A stretch of DNA of 64,000 nucleotides from an uncultured Collinsella sp. (GCA_959599915.1 CAUGJE010000002.1:124001-188000); one strand, 5' to 3'. Positions 53,864 to 63,008 are shown, counted from the stretch's first letter. The notes: generated from the letters alone by a model not told the origin. Program-made: numbers and translations.

Positions 53864-53969
53864 AGCGCCCCTCCATATGGGACGCTGCTTGCTGACAGCT
53901 CTAGTTATATCCAAAAATCACCCGCAATTCCACCTCGCCCCCGAACGGTCAACAAAGTGCGATGAACGG
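53864..53969 (-). promoter_or_regulatory. arcA copy 2 promoter region with the same GAACGG layout
   Basis: TATAAC -10 (53909-53904, minus strand), GAACGG at 53943-53948 and 53964-53969 (again 21 bases apart), and TTCCACCTCGCCCCCGAACG from 53928. The leader includes AGCG...CGCT (53864-53886) and TTCGG-GCC/GGCCGAA (53838-53857) hairpins. From 53970 to 54373 the sequence is AT-rich with isolated GGTAAACG and ACCGTTCACG words and no gene. Confidence 0.65.
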
Positions 53970-54373
53970 TATATCGCATGTGATTCCCCCATGATGTACT
54001 TCGGCGTTCTAAAGTAACTTTTCTAAGGTAAACGCTCTTTTTTCTCAAAAATCATTCGCAATTACAACTCCAATCTTTCGATTAAGAACTGCATATCTAA
54101 AACGGTTTTATGTATATAAATGACGCTTGTTCGTGTTTCTGTCTGTATTCGATGATATTCAGCTACCTATCATTCTTATTCACACATACTCACCAGTTGA
54201 GTGAGGATATAGACCGTTTTTCACAACGCGACGGGCGTCAGCTCTATGGCTTGTCAGCGTAAGAAGTAGGTAAAGATACCGTTCACGCGATACGTCCGTG
54301 CCATAGGTCGACTAAATTGAGACAATAGTGAATAGTGTTAGGCAACCGTCCCCTGCGGGGACTGAACGGACAG

Positions 54374-56827
54374 ATGCATATGCCGAGCAAAATCGAAAAA
54401 AAGCAAGCCGCCGCAAAGCTGCGCAAACCGCCGCGCGACTTCTCGTACACGCAGAACCGAGAGCTCAGCTGGCTGCGCTTTGACAACCGTGTGCTTGACG
54501 AAGCCTTCGACGAGACCGTTCCGCTGTTCGAGCGTCTAAAGTTCGTGTCGATTTTCGAGTCTAACCTCGACGAGTTTCTCATGGTGCGCGTGGGCGGCCT
54601 GTCCGATCTGGCAGAGCTCAAAAAACAGCCTGTCGACAACAAGAGCAATATGACCGCCTCCGAACAGGTCGATGCTGTCATGGCCGAAATGCCCGGGCTC
54701 CTTACCCGATGGGAGTCCATCTTTAAGAGCATCGAGGGCAAGCTCGACACCCTGGGCGTTCACCGCGCGCGTGTTGATTCGCTTACGCCCGAGGAGCGCA
54801 CCTTTGTAACCCGCTACTTCCAGGCCTACGTGTCGCCGGTCATCTCGCCGTTGGTCATTGACCCGCGCCATCCCTTCCCCAACCTGCGCAACGGTGCACT
54901 CTATCTGGCTTGTGGCCTGGACGGCGTCACCGACGAGGAGAGCCTGCTGGGCCTTATCGAGATCCCCGCCTCGATGAACCGCGTGGTCGAGATCCCCTCG
55001 CCCACCGGCACCTACTCCTACATTCTGCTCGAGGACGTCATCCTCGCCTGCCTGGACAGCTGCTTTGGCTCCTATAAGCCGCTCGACCGCGCGCTCATCC
55101 GCGTCACCCGCAACGCCGACATCGATCCAGACGGCGAGGGCGTCGAGGAGGAAGAGGACTACCGCCAGCACATGAAGCGCATCCTCAAGAAGCGCCTGCG
55201 TCTGCAGCCGGTAGTGCTCGCGGTCTCGGGGTCGCTCGAGAAGGCGACGCTCAAGACCATCCGCAAGGCGCTCGAGCTTTCTCGCCGCTCGGTCTTTACC
55301 TGCGATATCCCGCTCGACCTGGGCTACGTCTTCGGCATTGAGGGCAAGATTCCCGAGCATCTACGCAACGAGCTGCTCTTTACGCCGTTTAAGCCGCAGC
55401 CCAACCCCACCATCGATATGACCCGCTCCATCCGCGAGCAGGTGCTGCAGCACGACAAGCTGCTCTTTTACCCTTACGAGGCCATGAATCCGTTCTTGGA
55501 CCTGGTGCACGAGGCCGCCTATGACCCCGAGTGCATCTCGCTGCGCATCACGCTCTACCGCGTGGCCAAGCAGAGCCGCCTGTGCGAGTCACTGATCGAT
55601 GCCGCCGAGAACGGCAAAGAAGTCACGGTGCTCATGGAGCTCCGCGCGCGCTTTGACGAGCAGAACAACATCGAGTGGGCCGAGCGCCTGGAAGAGGCCG
55701 GCTGCACCGTCATCTACGGCTCCGAGGGCTTTAAGTGCCACTCCAAGATCTGCCAGCTCACCTATCGCGAAGGCATGGCACTAACGCGTCTGACGCTGCT
55801 GGGCACCGGCAACTTTAACGAGAAGACGGCCAAACTCTACAGCGACTTTATGCTCATGACCGTCCACCCCGGCATCGGCGAGGACGCCAACCTGTTCTTC
55901 CGCAACCTGTCGCTGGGCAATCTGCGCGGCGATTACCGCTTCCTGGGTGTGGCGCCCGTAGGCCTCAAGCCGCTCATCATGCGCGGTCTGGATCGCGAGA
56001 TTCAGCGCGCTCTCGCTGGCGAGCCCGCCCGCGTGTTCTTTAAACTCAACTCGCTCACCGACCGCGAGGTCATCGACAAGATCGCCGAGGCATCGTGCGC
56101 AGGAGTCCGCGTGGACATGATCATCCGCGGCATCTCGTGCCTCAAGCCGGGCGTTCCTGGCAAGACCGAAAACGTGCATGTCCGTTCTATCGTCGGACGC
56201 TTTTTGGAGCATGCGCGCGTTTACGCCTTTGGCGTGGACTCGGACATAATCTACCTGAGCTCGGCCGACATGATGACGCGCAACACCGAGCACCGCGTGG
56301 AGATCGCCTTCCCCGTGCTCGACCCCACCTGCCGCGCCCTGGTGCACGAGTACATGGGCATGCAGCTGCGCGACAACGTGAAGGCACGTAGCCTGACGAG
56401 CGACGGCACCTGGGTTCCCGTAGAGCGAAAAGAGGGTGAGAAGCCCTTTAACTCGCAGGAGTTCCTGTTGGAGCGCGCTTATCGCAACGCCGAGTCCGCA
56501 GCCGTGGCTTCGGAGCCCGTCGCCAAAGCAAAACCGGAATCCGCACCTGTTCTGGGCCCCAAGCCCAAGCCCCAGGCGGACGTTCCCAAGGTCCAGAAGG
56601 TACAGGCAACCGTCATTGAACCCGACCTGGAATCCGAACCCGAGCCTGCGCCCCAGCCCCAGCCTCAGCCGCAGACCGTCAAGTCCGCGCCCCATGCAAG
56701 CGCCCGCCGCGAGAAACCCGCCGGCAAGACCAAGGCCATCGAGCGCCATCGCCCCGGCCGCGTGCGTATGGGTCTGGGCCTGATCGGCCTAGGCCTTAAG
56801 ACGCTCATTACCGGCAAGACGAAATAG
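54374..56827 (+). CDS. ppk1: Polyphosphate kinase 1
   Basis: Reversibly transfers the gamma-phosphate of ATP to polyphosphate, storing phosphate and energy. About 817 residues. N domain starts YTQNRELSWLRFDNRVLDEA. FPNLRNGALYLA and LLFYPYEAMNPFLDLV lead into the PLD-like catalytic domains, with the phosphorylated His456 in KCHSKICQL. A second HKD-like region is near IYLSSADMMTRN. The last ~125 residues are a Pro/Glu/Lys/Gln-rich extension with a basic end, beyond the usual family length (about 690). Starts at 54374 or 54380 are equally plausible. Confidence 0.96.
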   Translation: MHMPSKIEKKQAAAKLRKPPRDFSYTQNRELSWLRFDNRVLDEAFDETVPLFERLKFVSIFESNLDEFLMVRVGGLSDLAELKKQPVDNKSNMTASEQVDAVMAEMPGLLTRWESIFKSIEGKLDTLGVHRARVDSLTPEERTFVTRYFQAYVSPVISPLVIDPRHPFPNLRNGALYLACGLDGVTDEESLLGLIEIPASMNRVVEIPSPTGTYSYILLEDVILACLDSCFGSYKPLDRALIRVTRNADIDPDGEGVEEEEDYRQHMKRILKKRLRLQPVVLAVSGSLEKATLKTIRKALELSRRSVFTCDIPLDLGYVFGIEGKIPEHLRNELLFTPFKPQPNPTIDMTRSIREQVLQHDKLLFYPYEAMNPFLDLVHEAAYDPECISLRITLYRVAKQSRLCESLIDAAENGKEVTVLMELRARFDEQNNIEWAERLEEAGCTVIYGSEGFKCHSKICQLTYREGMALTRLTLLGTGNFNEKTAKLYSDFMLMTVHPGIGEDANLFFRNLSLGNLRGDYRFLGVAPVGLKPLIMRGLDREIQRALAGEPARVFFKLNSLTDREVIDKIAEASCAGVRVDMIIRGISCLKPGVPGKTENVHVRSIVGRFLEHARVYAFGVDSDIIYLSSADMMTRNTEHRVEIAFPVLDPTCRALVHEYMGMQLRDNVKARSLTSDGTWVPVERKEGEKPFNSQEFLLERAYRNAESAAVASEPVAKAKPESAPVLGPKPKPQADVPKVQKVQATVIEPDLESEPEPAPQPQPQPQTVKSAPHASARREKPAGKTKAIERHRPGRVRMGLGLIGLGLKTLITGKTK

Positions 56828-56837
56828 ACGTTTGTAG

Positions 56838-56882
56838 AAGCGCCCCGTATTTGAGGAATGCCCCAGATACGGGGCGCTTTTC
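56838..56882 (+). terminator. Intrinsic terminator after ppk1
   Basis: AAGCGCCCCGTAT (56838-56850) pairs with ATACGGGGCGCTT, followed by TTCC. It lies between ppk1 and the methyltransferase. Confidence 0.85.
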
Positions 56883-56928
56883 CCTGCTACCATGGTTGCG
56901 GACAAGACCGCGAATGACAGGCAGGAAT

Positions 56929-58242
56929 ATGAAGCTCACTATAGAATCGATGACCTACGGCGCCGACGGGCTGGCGCACGCCGACAACGGCAAGGCCGTC
57001 TTTGTGCAGGGCGCCGTGGCAGGCGACACCGTCGAGGCCGAGATCGTGCAGGACGGCAAATCGTTCATGCGCGCCCGCACCACCGAGATTCTGGAGCCGA
57101 GCCCCGATCGCATTCAGCCCCCCTGCCCCTTCGTGGGCATCTGCGGCGGCTGCTCGTGGGGCAATCTCTCACGCACGGCACAGCTCGCCGCCAAGGAGCA
57201 AAACCTGCGCTCCACGCTCGAGCGCATCGGCAAGTTCGCTCCCGAACAGGCGGATGAATTGGTACAGCCCATCCGCCATACCAAGGACGACTGGGGCTAC
57301 CGCAATAAAATCGAGCTGGAGCCGACCGTCGTCAACGGTCGCGTGCGCCTTGGCATGCACGGTGTCGACCCCAGCAAGATCGTGACCGTCGATTCGTGTC
57401 CGCTGTTCGATAAACGTTTTCCCAAGGCGCTCAAGTCGGTCGTCGGCGCGCTCAACTATCTGAGCGGCAGCCACGACCTAGGCCTGGAGCGCGTGGGCAT
57501 TCGCGCCTCGCGTCGCACCAAGGCGCTCGAAATCGCGCTCTGGACGCCCACGGGCTCGTTTCCGCGCTCGCAGGTCTCGCGCGTGCTGGCAGACGCCGCA
57601 CACCCCACGAGCATAGTGCGCGTTATGAGCAAGGGTGAGAAGAAGGCCCGCCGCGTCTCCAAGGTTGAGATGCTCGCCGGCGAGGGCTCCTGGACCGAGA
57701 ACATCGCCGACGGCCAGATGCGCCTTTCGGCCCCGTCGTTTTTCCAGGTCAACACCAAGGGTGCCGAGATTTTGATTGAGCTTGTCATGGAGGCGCTCGA
57801 CCCGCAGGAAGACGAACTTGCCGTAGACCTGTATTGCGGAGCTGGAACCTTCACCCTGCCGCTCGCCCGCCGCTGCGACTTTGTTGCCGCTGTCGAGGCC
57901 TACGGACCGGCCGTACGCGACCTGCGCCGTAACCTAGAGATCAACAAACTCGATAACGTCGACGTCATCGGCGGCGACGCGGTGCGCGAGTTCCCCGATC
58001 AGGACGCCGATGTCCTGGTAGTCGATCCGCCGCGCGCAGGCTTGGCGCCCGAGGCCATCGACCTCATCGCGAGCACGAGTGCCCGCGATGTCGCCTACGT
58101 GAGCTGCGACCCTGCCACCCTGGCGCGCGACCTTAAGCGCTTTGTCGAGGAAGGCACCTTCTCCCCCGTCAAGATCACACCGGTCGACCTGTTCCCGCAA
58201 ACCTTCCACTGCGAAACCGTCGTCCACCTCAAGCGTAACTAG
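56929..58242 (+). CDS. RlmD/TrmA-family (uracil-5)-RNA methyltransferase
   Basis: An S-adenosylmethionine-dependent m5U methyltransferase for rRNA or tRNA. 437 residues. The N-terminal TRAM domain (1-60) is followed by the Fe-S cysteines in PPCPFVGICGGCSWGNL, and a fourth Cys in VDSCPLF. In the catalytic domain, FFQVNTKGAE, DLYCGAGTFTLPLA (SAM loop), VVDPPRAGL and the nucleophile Cys in YVSCDPATLARDL are all present. ATG 56929 has AGGAA just upstream; an open frame to 56851 overlaps the ppk1 terminator. RlmCD versus TrmA specificity cannot be assigned. Confidence 0.92.
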   Translation: MKLTIESMTYGADGLAHADNGKAVFVQGAVAGDTVEAEIVQDGKSFMRARTTEILEPSPDRIQPPCPFVGICGGCSWGNLSRTAQLAAKEQNLRSTLERIGKFAPEQADELVQPIRHTKDDWGYRNKIELEPTVVNGRVRLGMHGVDPSKIVTVDSCPLFDKRFPKALKSVVGALNYLSGSHDLGLERVGIRASRRTKALEIALWTPTGSFPRSQVSRVLADAAHPTSIVRVMSKGEKKARRVSKVEMLAGEGSWTENIADGQMRLSAPSFFQVNTKGAEILIELVMEALDPQEDELAVDLYCGAGTFTLPLARRCDFVAAVEAYGPAVRDLRRNLEINKLDNVDVIGGDAVREFPDQDADVLVVDPPRAGLAPEAIDLIASTSARDVAYVSCDPATLARDLKRFVEEGTFSPVKITPVDLFPQTFHCETVVHLKRN

Positions 58243-58277
58243 ACCGTTTGCCCAAGACCACGCCCGATGATTTTTCT

Positions 58278-58325
58278 GGGACGGGGATAAAAAATTGTTC
58301 TGAATGATTATTTAATCCCCGTCCC
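58278..58325. repeat. Hairpin after the methyltransferase gene (GGGACGGGG family)
   Basis: GGGACGGGGAT (58278-58288) and ATCCCCGTCCC (58315-58325), with A/T-rich inner flanks. It is immediately followed by the IS remnant. Confidence 0.75.
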
Positions 58326-58330
58326 GAAAT

Positions 58331-58735
58331 TGAACCGCCCCCTCATTTCTTGGACATTAGAAATGGGGGGCTTCTTTATGGACGGGAAAGTCGGACACGA
58401 CGCCACGCTGAGGACTCTTGCAGCAGAGTTTTGCGACAGGGGATACGGGCGCACCGAAGGCCGAAGGGCGCCCGGACCCGGCCGGGGCCGGCGGCGCGCG
58501 AGGGCGAGCTCTTGCGACGGAGCTGCTGCCCGGGCGCCTGAAGGACGAGTTCTACAGGAACCGGACGTGGCGGAGCTTCGAGGAGTTCAAGCGGGACCTC
58601 CACGCCTACACCGTTCACTGGAACAAGAGGAGGCGGGTTAAGCAAAAGGGACTGGCCCCGGAGGAGTTCCGAAATCAGTCCCCATGTGCGGCATAGGCCG
58701 CTAATTGGCCCGTCCAAGTATCGGGGCGCAGTTCA
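58331..58735 (+). mobile_element. Internally deleted IS3-family element with both terminal repeats
   Basis: Left end TGAACCGCCCCCTCATTTCT and right end (complement) TGAACTGCGCCCCGATACTT are imperfect terminal inverted repeats, both continuing into TTGGAC. The 405 bases between hold the beginning of a possible orfA (ATG 58378: MDGKVGHDATLRTLAAEFCD) and the end of an orfB transposase in another frame. The core of the transposase is missing, so the element cannot move by itself. No clear target duplication is seen. It is bounded by the hairpins at 58278 and 58783. Confidence 0.75.
58496..58696 (+). pseudogene. C-terminal fragment of an IS3-family transposase (orfB)
   Basis: The frame ending at 58696 encodes LKDEFYRNRTWRSFEEFKRD...YTVHWNKRRRVKQKGLAPEEFRNQSP. 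This matches the end of the IS3/IS150 rve integrase domain, including the last catalytic Glu region (KDEFY) and the typical WYNxxRxHxxLxxxxPxEFR pattern. The DDE core upstream is absent and the frame is joined to unrelated orfA-like sequence. It is a remnant without function. Confidence 0.75.
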
Positions 58736-58782
58736 TTTCAGCGCCGCCCGAGAAAGCTAAACGCCTTCTGGCAGGTTGTCCC

Positions 58783-58817
58783 GGGCCGAGGGCGGCCACC
58801 TTGATCGCCCTCGGCCC
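58783..58817 (-). terminator. Hairpin after the PTS gene
   Basis: GGGCCGAGGGCG (58783-58794) and CGCCCTCGGCCC (58806-58817), 55 bases past the stop of the PTS gene. No U-run. Confidence 0.55.
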
Positions 58818-58871
58818 TCACCCACCTCATCTGCTCCTCAATTACATAGAGCTGATTGAGGAGGGCGCAGG

Positions 58872-60320
58872 CTAGCGGGTGCCTTCCTCATCGTCGTTGG
58901 GCCGGTAGGTGATGAACTCGATAACAAAGGCCAGGACGGCAGAGACGAGCGAGGCGATGATCGCGAAGATCATGTGGGAGATCCCGGCGCCACCAGGGGT
59001 CCCGTCGATAAAGTTGAGCAGGTTGAAGACGCCGAGGCCGCCCGAGATGTACATGAGAGCGCCAGTCATTCCCACGATGGCGCCGCCCACGGCGGAGCTC
59101 AGGCATGCCACGACGAACGCGCGCTTGTTGGGGAGGGCGATGCCGTAGATGCCCGGCTCGGTGACGCCGAAGAAGAAGGCGGAGATCATCGCGGGAAGGG
59201 CGATGCCGCGGAAGCGCTCGTCCTTGTTTCTGAGGTACATAGCAAAGATGACCGCTCCGAGTGCGAACCCGTGGCCGATGGTGGCGGCGAGCACGCTATC
59301 GTGACCGAGGGTGTTCAGGTTCATGATGGAGATGGGGATGAGGCTCCAGTGGAAGCCGAAGATGACGAGGCACATCCACAGTCCGCCGACTAGGGCGCTG
59401 CCCAGGACGGAACCAACCACGGGGAGCTGGAAGATGAACGAGAACGCCGCGCTCAGCAGGTTGGTGATGAGGGTGGCCACCGGGCCGATGATGAGGTAGC
59501 CCAAGACGATGGAGACCGTCATCGTGGCGAGCGGGACAAGGAACATCTTGAGCGCAGCCGGCATCCAGCTCTTGAGCCAGCGCTCAAGGATAGAGCCGAA
59601 CCACACCATGAGAAGGACGGGGATCACCGAGCTCACGTAGCCGGACACGGGCATGATGATGGGGATCCCGAGGGCGGTGGCGTACCACGAGAACGTGCCG
59701 GCCACGCCGAGGTCGATGCTGCCGAGCGCCTCGCCCGAGGTCAGGGCGACCATCGTCGGGTAGAGGAGCGCCACGCCGATTGCCACACCGGTGAACTCGT
59801 TCATGCGGAACTTGCGCGCGGCACTGAACGCCAGGGCGACGGGAAGGAAGTAGAAGAAGCCGTCAGCCACGGTGTAAAGCAGCGTGTAGAGGCCGTCGTT
59901 TGCAAAGTCCGGGACGAAGTAGGTGATGAGGGCAAGCAGTCCCTTCATGATGCCTGCGGCGGCAAGCGGTCCCAGGATGGGCTGGAAGATGCCAGAGATG
60001 AGGTCGATGATGACGGAGGCCACGGTCTTCTCGCCCTGGGGCTCGTCGTCGGCGCTTGCGCCGCTCGAGAAGTTGCCGGACTCCAGGACCGCGTCGTAGA
60101 CGTCCTCGACGATGTTACCCACGACCACCTGGTACTGGCCGTTGGCCTGGATGACCTGGATGACGCCCTTGAGGGCCTCGATCTTGGCCGTGTTGGCGCG
60201 GGACTCGTCCTTGAGCTTGAAGCGCACGCGCGTGATGCAGTGCGCGACGCTGGCGACGTTCTCAGCGCCGCCTACGTTCTCGAGTATGGATCTGGCCAGG
60301 TCGTCGTATTTTTCAGCCAT
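58872..60320 (-). CDS. PTS beta-glucoside transporter subunit EIIBC
   Basis: Takes up and phosphorylates a beta-glucoside through the phosphotransferase system. 482 residues. The EIIB domain (1-80) has the phosphocysteine C28 in VAHCITRVRFKLKD. The EIIC domain (from about 105) has ten helices with GFHWSLIPISIMNLNTLGHD and FFGVTEPGIYGIALPNKR, as in the glucose-glucoside superfamily. The usual C-terminal EIIA domain is missing, so EIIA must come from elsewhere. It follows the phospho-beta-glucosidase gene by 31 bases, in one operon. Confidence 0.93.
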   Translation of the reverse strand: MAEKYDDLARSILENVGGAENVASVAHCITRVRFKLKDESRANTAKIEALKGVIQVIQANGQYQVVVGNIVEDVYDAVLESGNFSSGASADDEPQGEKTVASVIIDLISGIFQPILGPLAAAGIMKGLLALITYFVPDFANDGLYTLLYTVADGFFYFLPVALAFSAARKFRMNEFTGVAIGVALLYPTMVALTSGEALGSIDLGVAGTFSWYATALGIPIIMPVSGYVSSVIPVLLMVWFGSILERWLKSWMPAALKMFLVPLATMTVSIVLGYLIIGPVATLITNLLSAAFSFIFQLPVVGSVLGSALVGGLWMCLVIFGFHWSLIPISIMNLNTLGHDSVLAATIGHGFALGAVIFAMYLRNKDERFRGIALPAMISAFFFGVTEPGIYGIALPNKRAFVVACLSSAVGGAIVGMTGALMYISGGLGVFNLLNFIDGTPGGAGISHMIFAIIASLVSAVLAFVIEFITYRPNDDEEGTR

Positions 60321-60351
60321 TATTTTCTCCTTAGTGATATTGCCCGGGTGG

Positions 60352-61782
60352 TTAGCCCAGGTCGCCTCCGTTGGTGGCGATGGCCTGTTGATACCAGTAG
60401 AAGCTCTTCTTGCGCCTGCGCTCGAGCGTGCCGTTGCCCAGGTTGTCGCGGTCCACGTAGATGAAGCCGTAGCGCTTCTCCATCTCGCCGGAGCCCGCGC
60501 TCACGAGGTCGATCGGCCCCCAGGTGGTGTAGCCGAGCATCTCGACGCCGTCCTGCTCGATAGCGTCGCGCATGGCCTCGATGTGCTCGCGCAGGTAGGC
60601 GATGCGGTAGTCATCCTCGATCGTGCCGTCGGGAAGCACCTCGTCATAGGCGCCGAGGCCGTTCTCCACCACAAAGAGCGGCTTCTGGTAGCGGTCCCAG
60701 AGGTCGTTGATCGTGATGCGGAACCCCAGCGGGTCGATGACCCAGCCCCAGTCGCTCGTGCGCACGTAGGGGTTCTCTACGCCGGCGAAGGCGTTGCCCT
60801 CGGCGACGCCGCCCACGGAATCGGGGTCGCCCGCGGTACAGCGCGAGGAGTAGTAGCTAAACGAGATGAAGTCGACGGTGTTCTCCGCAAGGATGCGCTC
60901 GTCCTCGGCGGTCATGCCCACGTCGATGCCCTCGCGCTCGAGCATCTTGAGCGCGTAGCCGGGGTAGTGCCCGCGTGCCTGCACGTCCACGAAGAAGAGG
61001 TCCTCCTGGTTCTTGACCTGCGCTGCACGGACGTCCTCGGGACGACAGGAGTAGGGGTAGTAGCTTCCCGCGGCGAGCATGCAGCCAACCTTGTTCTCCG
61101 GGTCGACCTCGTGGGCGATCTTGGTGGCCCAGGCGCTCGCCACGAGCTCGTTGTGCGCGGCGCGGTACTCGGCCTCGCGGGCATTCTCCCCGGGCTCGAG
61201 GACGATGCCGGCACCCATGAAGGGACGGTGCAAGATCATGTTCATCTCGTTGAACGTGATCCACCAATGCACGAGGCCGCGGTAGCGGTTGAAGAGCACC
61301 TTCACGAGCCGCTTGTAGAGCTCGATGAGGGCGCGGTTTCGCCAGGCGCCGTACTTCTTGACGAGGTGGATGGGGCAGTCGAAGTGCGTGATGGTCACGA
61401 GGGGCTCGATCCTGTGCTCGCGGCAGCAGCGGAACACGTCCTCGTAGAAGGCGAGCCCGGCCTCGTTGGGCTCCTCCTCGTCGCCATTGGGGAAGATGCG
61501 GCTCCAGGCGATGGAGAGGCGAAAGACCTTAAAGCCCATCTCCGCGAAGAGGGCTATGTCCTCGCGGTAGTGGTGGTAGAAGTCGATGCCCGTCTGGGCC
61601 GGGTAGTAGTACCCGGGCTCGAAGTCGAGCATGCGCCTCAGGCCGCGGCTTACGTCGTTGCGCTCCGGCCCGTGTGGGATGACGTCGACGTTGGCAAGGC
61701 CGCGGCCGCCCTCGTCATAACCTCCCTCGCATTGGTTGGCGGCGGTGGCTCCTCCCCAAAGGAACCCTTTTGGAAATGGCAT
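60352..61782 (-). CDS. 6-phospho-beta-glucosidase (GH1)
   Basis: Cleaves the phosphorylated beta-glucoside delivered by the PTS. 476 residues. GH1 marks: N-terminal FPKGFLWGGATAANQCEGGYDEGGRG (in part), FRLSIAWSRIFPNGDE, acid/base Glu in WITFNEMNMI, nucleophile Glu in LFVVENGLGAYD, and the C-terminal YTTWGPIDLVSAGSGEMEKRYGFI. This last block, with the Ser/Lys-type phosphate site region, is typical of the 6-phospho branch. ATG 61782 follows AAGGAGG. An open frame to 62706 is a shadow across the transporter gene. Confidence 0.95.
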   Translation of the reverse strand: MPFPKGFLWGGATAANQCEGGYDEGGRGLANVDVIPHGPERNDVSRGLRRMLDFEPGYYYPAQTGIDFYHHYREDIALFAEMGFKVFRLSIAWSRIFPNGDEEEPNEAGLAFYEDVFRCCREHRIEPLVTITHFDCPIHLVKKYGAWRNRALIELYKRLVKVLFNRYRGLVHWWITFNEMNMILHRPFMGAGIVLEPGENAREAEYRAAHNELVASAWATKIAHEVDPENKVGCMLAAGSYYPYSCRPEDVRAAQVKNQEDLFFVDVQARGHYPGYALKMLEREGIDVGMTAEDERILAENTVDFISFSYYSSRCTAGDPDSVGGVAEGNAFAGVENPYVRTSDWGWVIDPLGFRITINDLWDRYQKPLFVVENGLGAYDEVLPDGTIEDDYRIAYLREHIEAMRDAIEQDGVEMLGYTTWGPIDLVSAGSGEMEKRYGFIYVDRDNLGNGTLERRRKKSFYWYQQAIATNGGDLG

Positions 61783-61904
61783 GGTGCCTCCTTCTCTCTG
61801 GCGCCCCCATCTCTGCGGGGGACGCTTTATAACGTCCTTGCGGCCTCGCGCGCCTGGCCCGTGGCCCTTTCCCTGATGTGCGCGGGCCGCCTGTGAAGGG
61901 GTGA

Positions 61905-62885
61905 CTAGCTGACGGCTTGTCCTGCGGCGGCGCGACGTGCCTCCCGGCCTCCAAGCAGGGAGGGGACCTGTGCCAGGCACACGCCGGCGAGGATGATGGC
62001 GACGCCCAGCCACTCGACGACGCCGAGCGGCTCGCCGAGGACGATCATGGCGATGAGCAGGCCGGCGGGGAGTTCCGCGGCGGCCATGACGGTGGACAGG
62101 CCCGCGGGCAGGTGCGGAGAGCCCATGCCGAAGAGCAGGACCGGGCAGAGCATGCCAAAGAAGCCGGCGATGACGGCAAAGGGCAGGATGCCCTGGGCGA
62201 GGACGCCCGAGACGACGTAGTCCGGACACACCGTGAGCGACATGACCACGGAGCCCGCGCATACGATGACGCCACGCTGCTCGGACGAGCAGGGGGCCTC
62301 GACCTTGCCGGAGAGGGTGACAAAGAGGGAGCAGGACACGGCCGCCCCCAGCGCGCAGAGCAGGGCCACGGGGTCGTACCCGGTGATGCCGGTCTTGTAG
62401 ACGCCGCTGGCGAACACCGTTCCGAAGACGATGACCAGGGCGGAGGCCACTTGGAGGAGCCTCGGCGGCCGGCGCGTCATGACGGTCTGCCACACGAGCC
62501 CCAGCCACGTGAACTGGAAGAGGAGCGTGAGCGCCACCGGGGCGGGCAGCACGCTCATGGCGTAGCAGTAGAGGATTGAGGTGAGGCAGGTGAGGGCTCC
62601 CAGGCCCATGAGCTTGAGGGCGAGCTTCCAGCCCACGCGCTGCCAGCGGTGCCCGAGTGCGTGCCCTGCGAGCGTGGCGAGGGCGAAGAAGAGGCAGCCG
62701 AACCACGCCTGGCTCGCCACCACCTGCGCTGAGGTGAAGCCCGCGGCGTAGGCGAGCTTGTAGGTCGTGGCCATCGCGCCGTAGCAGGCGCCGCCCGCAA
62801 AGACCTGGAGCGCCGCCTTGACCTGCCCCGCGCCCGCGGCTCCCGCCTCGGCGGTCTGTTGCTTGATTGTGTTTGTTTCTGCCAT
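61905..62885 (-). CDS. EamA/DMT-superfamily transporter
   Basis: A 326-residue membrane protein with ten predicted helices in two EamA repeats (first from about residue 30; second from about 175: LLCALGAAVSCSLFVTLSGKV). The second repeat includes the family-typical AAELPAGLLIAMIVLGEPLGVVEWLGVAII near its end (quoted in part). ATG 62885 follows GGGAG. The frame is open to 63089 but that part contains the leader terminator. It is first in the minus-strand group with the beta-glucosidase and PTS gene, so carbohydrate or metabolite export is conceivable; the substrate is unknown. Confidence 0.85.
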   Translation of the reverse strand: MAETNTIKQQTAEAGAAGAGQVKAALQVFAGGACYGAMATTYKLAYAAGFTSAQVVASQAWFGCLFFALATLAGHALGHRWQRVGWKLALKLMGLGALTCLTSILYCYAMSVLPAPVALTLLFQFTWLGLVWQTVMTRRPPRLLQVASALVIVFGTVFASGVYKTGITGYDPVALLCALGAAVSCSLFVTLSGKVEAPCSSEQRGVIVCAGSVVMSLTVCPDYVVSGVLAQGILPFAVIAGFFGMLCPVLLFGMGSPHLPAGLSTVMAAAELPAGLLIAMIVLGEPLGVVEWLGVAIILAGVCLAQVPSLLGGREARRAAAGQAVS

Positions 62886-63008
62886 TAGGCTCCCTTCCGT
62901 CTGCTGTCTTGCAGATGCACGTCTCGTGCGTCTGTTCCCTGCAGTCGGAAGGTGGGCTCGTGCGGTCTTCTGGCGGTGCATGTGGTACCTGCTGCCAAGA
63001 CGAAAAAA

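Noticed and set aside
60352..62706. 784-residue minus-strand frame
   Set aside because: Only the part from 61782 is GH1 protein; the N-terminal Arg/His-rich portion is a wrong-frame reading of the EamA gene.
62975..63000. T-box-like TGTGGTACCTGCTG on the plus strand
   Set aside because: No specifier loop, and the following hairpin has its U-run only on the other strand; there is no plus-strand gene after it.
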